NCBI GenBank assembly: GCA_011009095.1
Contig: VTPC01091261.1
Coordinates: forward strand, 447,906-511,905
DNA: 64,000 bases
Direction of reading: 5' to 3'
Source: Ignelater luminosus
Taxonomy: Eukaryota > Arthropoda > Insecta > Coleoptera > Elateridae
The notes beneath the pieces are model-generated. The model was not told the DNA's origin. It ran no database searches and was given only the letters and a program-made list of their open reading frames with translations. Below are positions 58,822-64,000 of this stretch, one piece after another. Positions within the stretch are counted from its first letter, which is position 1. Every line of letters starts with the position of its first letter. Made by a program: the position numbers and the translations under genes.

Positions 58822-59853
58822 ATGGAACTCTCGCGTGAACATTTTCGAGCAATGATTTTTTACGATTTTTGAAGCAACGTAACACCCAAACAATGCATCG
58901 AACGACTTAATGCGGCTTTTGGTGAGGAAGTTCCATCGAATAGAACTGTTTACAATTGGTTTGCTGAGTTCCAGCGTAAACGTTCTTTTTCTCAGTAATG
59001 AATTTCGTGAAGGTTGTTAATCCACGTCTGCTGTTGCCACTAACATTTATACCGTGCGTCAAATGATCGAATAAGACCGGCATGCGACATACCATAAAAT
59101 AGGGGTTACTTTGGGCATTGGCATGAAAGCAATATACACAATTTTACACTAAACGTACGGAAGCTTTGCAGTCTCTGTATTCTACATATTTAATTTGAGC
59201 GAAGTTCAAAAGAAGAATCGTATGAATTCTTGCAAAAAGATGCTGAAGAAATTCAACCGAGGTCATTCAAATTTAGTATACGACATTGTTACTGTTTACG
59301 AAAGTTGAGTTCACTCATACGAGCCGGAAACTAAACAACAATCCACTGTTTGAATGTTTCGAGGTGAGTCGAAACCACAAAAGTTGTTTGTTCACGCAGT
59401 GTTGCAATGCAAATGATCGCTTGTTTTTCCGTATTTATGAACATGTGGCAACCATAGCTTTAGAAGATCGAAGAACTGTGAACGCTGATTGGTAAACGAC
59501 AATTCGTTTGCCGGAAGTCATTGGTAAAATCAGAAAAAACCATCTAAATCGACGCATCCTTCTTCGCCATGACAATGCAAGTGCTCACACAGCTTCACAA
59601 ACTATCGACCTTTTAGCCAGGGAAAAATTGAAATTGATGTCGCATTGTCCGTATTCGCCTGATCTAGCACCAAATGACTTTCTGTTCCCGACAATCAAAA
59701 ACAAGATGATTAATGAGCATTACAATCGTAGAAAGCATTTAGGCAGCTGGTTTCGGAGGTACCAAATTCAGATGGAAGAAATGCTTTGAAAATTGGTTTG
59801 AGCGTATGCAAAAGTGTATTGATGCTAAGAGTGAATATTTTGAAAAACAATAA
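58822..59853 (+). pseudogene. Mariner transposase pseudogene, full span, SETMAR-like family
   Basis: From ATG at 58822 the reading starts MELSREHFRAMIFYDF, with PKQCIERLNAAFGEEVPSNR and TVYNWFAEFQRKRS. It goes on through VRQMIE.DRHATYHKIGVTL, GIGMKAIYTIL and MLKKFNRGHSNLVYDIVT, where the first catalytic Asp region (TGDETW) has drifted to TVYES. EPETKQQSTV follows, then HVATIALEDRRTVNADW. The second motif is ILLRHDNASAHTASQTIDLL and the third is YSPDLAPNDFLFPTIKNKM. The tail ends ...KTIR at a TAA (59851-59853). The total span, 1032 bp, equals a normal mariner open frame. There are at least six stops and frameshifts. Terminal repeats could not be fixed. Confidence 0.88.
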
Positions 59854-60996
59854 GGCTATTTACTAAATTGTATTTGTGTTTTTCTTAACCGTTTGTAGAA
59901 ATTTTTTCAGAGAAAAAAAAGTTGCGGCCATTAGAACTCGTTTACATCCAAATCTATGGCGACACTTTAGGTGTTAATAATAAAGAATCATCTGGAGGTG
60001 CGATATTGAATACTCGCACAATCTTCATATTTTTGGGGGAAGACAGTATTGTGTCTTTATATTGATCACATTTGACTTTGCAAATTTCCGATCTGCTTGG
60101 TTAGAATTTGAAAAGATCATCATCTGATTGATTAACTGCAAAATTAGTTAAATGCGACACTGGATTTCATTTCTTCTGTGTAACCGGTTTTATAATTGTT
60201 TTCTACTCGTGTAACTTTAAAGTTTATAATTAACTATGTTATTTAAATAGACAAATTTCTGGTTGCAGCTTAAAGGATAATTCGTCTTGCAGAATCTGTG
60301 GTAAAATGTTCTTTTTTTTGCTATAGCTTTGTCGACGAATTAACAATGTTTATGCACCGGTTTCAAGATACACAGTAAATACCGAGTTCTACAAAACCAT
60401 AGTGAGACAAAATAGTTGTTTTTACCACTTTACTGAGTCAGGAATATTCTTGGTATATATTCAACAATTTCAGTGTTGTAGGTAAACAACGGCGAATTGT
60501 ACCGACTAAGTTCAAATTTAGTAGAAGTGCAACAATTGTTTCTACACAGCTGAACCTCGATGGAAATGTAAACTTATACAAACCGTCCATAGCCTGATTT
60601 TAACGAACTGTATGGGTAAGAACCGTATGTTGTACTGGATTGTCAGCAATGATTATTGTCTATTATCTTTCTAAAAATAGAATTTAAATTAAAATTTCAA
60701 TTATCAATTTTACCTTGAAATCAAATGGCACAGTTTATATTTAATTTAGCAGCTTCACTTTTATTATTGTTATTATTATTATAATCACGACCAGTCGTCT
60801 CATGACTTAAAAAAATGTTTATTTTCTACTAATAGTTCATCTGAAATTCTGTATACGTCAAAACAATAAAAATAGAAAGTATTGTTTTTACTTATGAAAT
60901 CAAATTCTTTTGCAAACCTACTATGCTAACCTACACAACTTTTTCTATTTAACAGTGATGTCTTGTTATTTTCTTTAGTAGTGAGTTTTCAACATA
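59854..60996. other. AT-rich stretch with an (ATT)n microsatellite
   Basis: Short ATT/TTA tandem run at 60761-60785; otherwise nothing recognised. Confidence 0.4.
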
Positions 60997-61399
60997 TAGG
61001 GTATCCCGCGATAAAGTGTACATAATTTAGATATGTATTGCTGGCATTCTTTTTAAGTCGAAGAGTTCGATCTGAAGGCAATCTTTACAAAGTTATTTCT
61101 ATTTAAATATTGGCCGCTCAGGTCACGGGATCTTTTGCTAATGGATTACTGTATCTGAGAACATATGAAGTCGTTGGTGTATTGGATGAAGTTAAACAGT
61201 CAAGATGATTTGCTAAATCAAAAAATTGATGCTTCTAATTGGTCCAAACTTGCTTAAGAGATCTTGTTAATTCGATTTTACAAAAGGGGCAGACTGTGCC
61301 TAAATGGTCATCTTGAAGGTTCGAGATAAGAAATAATAATAATTTTTCACTTAAAAGAACTCGTTACTATGTAAATACATCCTATTGCTGGACACCCTG
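60997..61399. mobile_element. Small TA-flanked non-autonomous element
   Basis: The left end TAGGGTATCCCGCGATAAAG (from 60997) and the right end CAGGGTGTCCAGCAATAGGA (read inward from 61399) are imperfect inverted repeats. They agree at most positions over about 30 bp. TA lies outside both ends. At 403 bp and non-coding it fits a miniature mariner-type element, older than the one at 30847-31457. Confidence 0.5.
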
Positions 61400-61889
61400 T
61401 ATAATAAATTCTATAGACACAGCTGTTGCAGTTATTTTTAATTTTATTGTGAACAATTTGAAGCTGTCTTCTGTTATTCTTATCACAACTTAATTTAGCA
61501 ATTCAAAATAACTATTACAGTCTTAATATCTTTGGTAATATTTTAATTAACTATTAGAGTGTTATCTATCGGTAAGAATATTTGAGATTAATTAAATTAC
61601 TTGAACTCTATATTTTTAAATTTACAGATTTTTATTTTGATTTATCTCGAATGGAAACTTTAGAATATCAAATCTATCTTCAAATAAACTTATCGTAATT
61701 AACGAAAACAAATTTGAAATCATCTGCAATCTTAATAATCTTTCCATCACAATTAATTCAACTGATTGAAATTAAATAAGCCGTTAAATAACTTCTAACG
61801 CCCTTTTTGCGGCGTTGAACACTTTAATGCGAAGCAGAGATTTTAATTGTTGCGGTAACGTGAAGTAAAATAAAGTTTATAGAAGTAAA

Positions 61890-62096
61890 TTAATATGCTG
61901 ATAAGTGTAGATATCCTGCGGCCGTGGGGTGCTCGTGGAGGGTATATTTAGCGAAGTGTAGTGGGATGGTACAGGCAGGAAAAGCATCCCACATCATCTG
62001 CTCGTCATCTACTAAGCAGCTGGCGACGTCGATGACGCATCGTCGGAACGACGGCGCTTTCAAAAGTTTTTCGTCGGTGAACCACTTGTACGCTTT
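61890..62096 (-). CDS. Candidate coding exon of an unidentified gene
   Basis: On the minus strand a 68-codon frame reads KAYKWFTDEKLLKAPSFRRC, then VIDVASCLVDDEQMMWDAFP, then ACTIPLHFAKYTLHEHPTAA, ending GYLHLSAY and TAA at 61890-61892. Third positions are strongly G/C-biased (GTC ATC GAC GTC GCC AGC TGC) in the middle, in contrast to the AT-rich flanks. The composition is that of a folded protein. There is no obvious pyrimidine tract before it; AAG at 62085-62087 is the best acceptor. The opposite strand also has an open frame (from ATG at 61924), but its composition is less protein-like. I do not recognise the protein; an exon or a fragment of an unrecognised element are both possible. Confidence 0.35.
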   Translation of the reverse strand, partial: KAYKWFTDEKLLKAPSFRRCVIDVASCLVDDEQMMWDAFPACTIPLHFAKYTLHEHPTAAGYLHLSAY

Positions 62097-62165
62097 TTAT
62101 TGTACTGGTTCTTATTTATGTATACACTCTAGTAAACGAAAAAAGATTTTTATCTTTGAGTTATA

Positions 62166-62195
62166 CAGGGTGATCTATAAAATAAAAGTTCAAAT
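62166..62195 (+). repeat. Solo mariner-type element end
   Basis: TA|CAGGGTGATCTATAAAATAA shares the CAGGGTGAT core with the TA-flanked element starting at 30163. No inverted partner is seen in the remaining 1.8 kb. Confidence 0.4.
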
Positions 62196-62199
62196 TTCG

Positions 62200-63917
62200 T
62201 TTAGAGAATTCAAAACAAACGAACAGATTTTCTTAACTGTATGTTTAAAAATACTTGGTAAGGGTGACATGTTGCGATAAAAGTCATTAGTATGAGCACA
62301 AATTGACTTTAAAGTGAATGTGTAAAAATAAACTAAAGAGGAGACGAAAACATATTTTAAATTGAAGGGTGAATAAGGTACAAATTCACATATCGTAGTA
62401 TCACAGTAGAGTTTTACACTAAAATTAAATTCTGTAATTAAACTTTTAACAATGGTAATTACTTTACACAGTTTTGTTGACTTCTTTGGCATTACTTTTT
62501 AGAAGATAATTGATTTATAAACCTAGCTATATTGTACTACAGCTTACACAAATGTACATTAATTTTCTATATCTGATTGTTTTTGCTTTGAACACCTTTC
62601 TAAATTTAAAAATAAATATTGTATAATTGGGTAATTTTATATTTGTTGATGATGAGAAATAGATTCCTCTTATTACATCTCTCGTATGCTTTTATTAATT
62701 GTACTAATGATTTTCTTCAAGGCGTTTCAAGTATAACCTTTTCTGGATCAAATTAGAAAAATAATTTAACGTAGAAAACTTCAACTACAGAGAAAAGCGA
62801 TATTACACATTCAAAAATAACAAGTGAAGCAAAATTGAAAATAATGTTTGAATTTTGCATAAATTTAATCTTGATGTCAGAGAGCTGCTGGTCAATTTCA
62901 GGTAATTCAACTGAGAAGGTATAGTATAACGAAAACAAACTTAACATTGCATCGTCTAGAAGCACCAGGTTATCACTCCCAGAAGAATTGAATTTAAAAC
63001 CACTTTTAGTGTTTAGCTTTAACATAGTTATTAACAGGGACAATCAAATTTAATTTCTCAGGAGAGTAGATACACGAGTAAAACATAAATACGTGTACAT
63101 CTAATCAAAGTTTGTTCAGTAATATAATTAATTTTTCAATTTTGTCAATTTGTGTTTACGTTATATCTAGCCTTTTAGTATTTTTTTTATATCGGTAATA
63201 AAGAAAAAGTAATGAACTTTGAGTTAATAGAGATTGTCGTAAGAAAGGCATCAATAAGATTGAGAACTTATTTATCTGGCCGTTTTAAACAAGGAATATT
63301 AATCTAATTTTAAGAGATTAAGAAATTATTGAACTAGATCTGAGATATGGTATGGTATGATAGTTATGATGAACATAACAAGAAAAGAAAAATTTAGATT
63401 AGACGAGAATTGACGAAGTGGGAACTATGAATAATGAAAATCAAACACATGCAGAAATTCAACATCTTTTCAAAGATGAACAGTGGTTTACGTATAAAAC
63501 ATGGGACGTAGATAAAATAAAATTCAAGAATTTTTGTGTTATTTTTCTAATCCTTATTGTCTGCCATTCCTATTGCGATTTCTTCTCCCGTCGCTGTTTT
63601 TGGCTGGAAGTTCGGTTTCGTTATTTCTTGGTACATTTTACCTTATTAATTTTTCTCTGGTTTTCTCTAATCTAATCTGAAACGCTTGTCTTGCTTCCCT
63701 CTTCTTATTGCTCACTTCATTCCATTGTTGTTATGATAGATTTGATATCGATTTGTAAATACTTTTAACGACTACTTTTTACATGTAGCCTCTACCTTAA
63801 GGTCTCAAATACCTATGATAAACTACAAACCGAATTTACTTACTACTAAAGGGATTTTATTGTTTCTTATATCTACTGATAAGCACGAAATAAGTAATAT
63901 TATAAAAAGGGTCTAGA
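62200..63917. other. AT-rich stretch with no firm feature
   Basis: On the minus strand 63700-63560 reads EARQAFQIRLEKTREKLIR, Lys/Arg-rich like a LINE linker, but nothing confirms it. Confidence 0.35.
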
Positions 63918-64000
63918 AAATACTAATGCTGTGGGAATTGATAATATCCCAGTAAAAGTCTTTAGGATGGCTGCTGAGTGCACCTATTTCTATGTTAATT
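63918..64000 (+). mobile_element. LINE reverse transcriptase fragment at the window edge
   Basis: The frame LENTNAVGIDNIPVKVFRMA followed by AECTYF matches the conserved start of non-LTR reverse transcriptases (NKA.GIDNIP.E..K). It continues beyond the window, so length and state cannot be judged. Confidence 0.6.

Noticed and set aside
62753-63043. 96-codon minus-strand frame
   Set aside because: No motif or codon bias; AT-rich composition gives such frames by chance.
63418-63675. 85-codon plus-strand frame starting MGTMNNENQTHAEIQHLFKD
   Set aside because: Starts at GTG rather than ATG, first half unrecognised, second half hydrophobic by composition; the minus strand is at least as coding-like.

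Overview
This window looks like gene-poor, AT-rich DNA from an insect nuclear genome. The evidence is the mixture of mobile-element families: several mariner and IS630-like transposases, two piggyBac elements, a Transib relative, hAT-type and TA-flanked non-autonomous elements, RTE-like and Jockey-like LINEs, and Ty3/Gypsy remains. Nothing fixes the species. A 400-base run of N at 21873-22272 is an assembly gap.

Layout. 1-3.1 kb: a decayed mariner (minus) beside an RTE-like LINE (plus). 6.3-8.7 kb: a piggyBac element with both ends and TTAA duplications. 9.0-9.7 kb: two inverted arrays of a ~21-bp unit. 9.7-20.9 kb: almost featureless except for a LINE tail. 20.9-21.2 kb: a candidate last coding exon of an unidentified host gene, followed by AATAAA. 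25-29.9 kb: Gypsy RNase H fossil, a long LINE, a second LINE piece on the other strand and a large Transib transposase fragment. 30.2-32.2 kb: a three-deep nest of DNA elements with target duplications at every level. 32.9-36 kb: IS630-like transposase remnant, then a Gypsy gag/RT fossil. 37.5 kb: a zinc-finger exon-like piece. 38.4-40.5 kb: two different LINE fragments. 41.6 and 46.2 kb: CpG-rich islands that may be promoters or first exons. 49.8-59.9 kb: five more transposase relics, including one very young mariner (54476-55797) with perfect 32-bp ends and an unbroken 343-codon frame. 61.0-62.1 kb: a small TA-flanked element and a candidate coding exon on the minus strand. The window ends inside another LINE.

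No complete host gene, ordinary tRNA gene, rRNA, CRISPR or operon was seen. The genes here do not form a pathway; the region is a record of successive insertions, probably intergenic or intronic, with two or three possible host exons between them. Many further short open frames in the AT-rich parts have no coding character and are left out.
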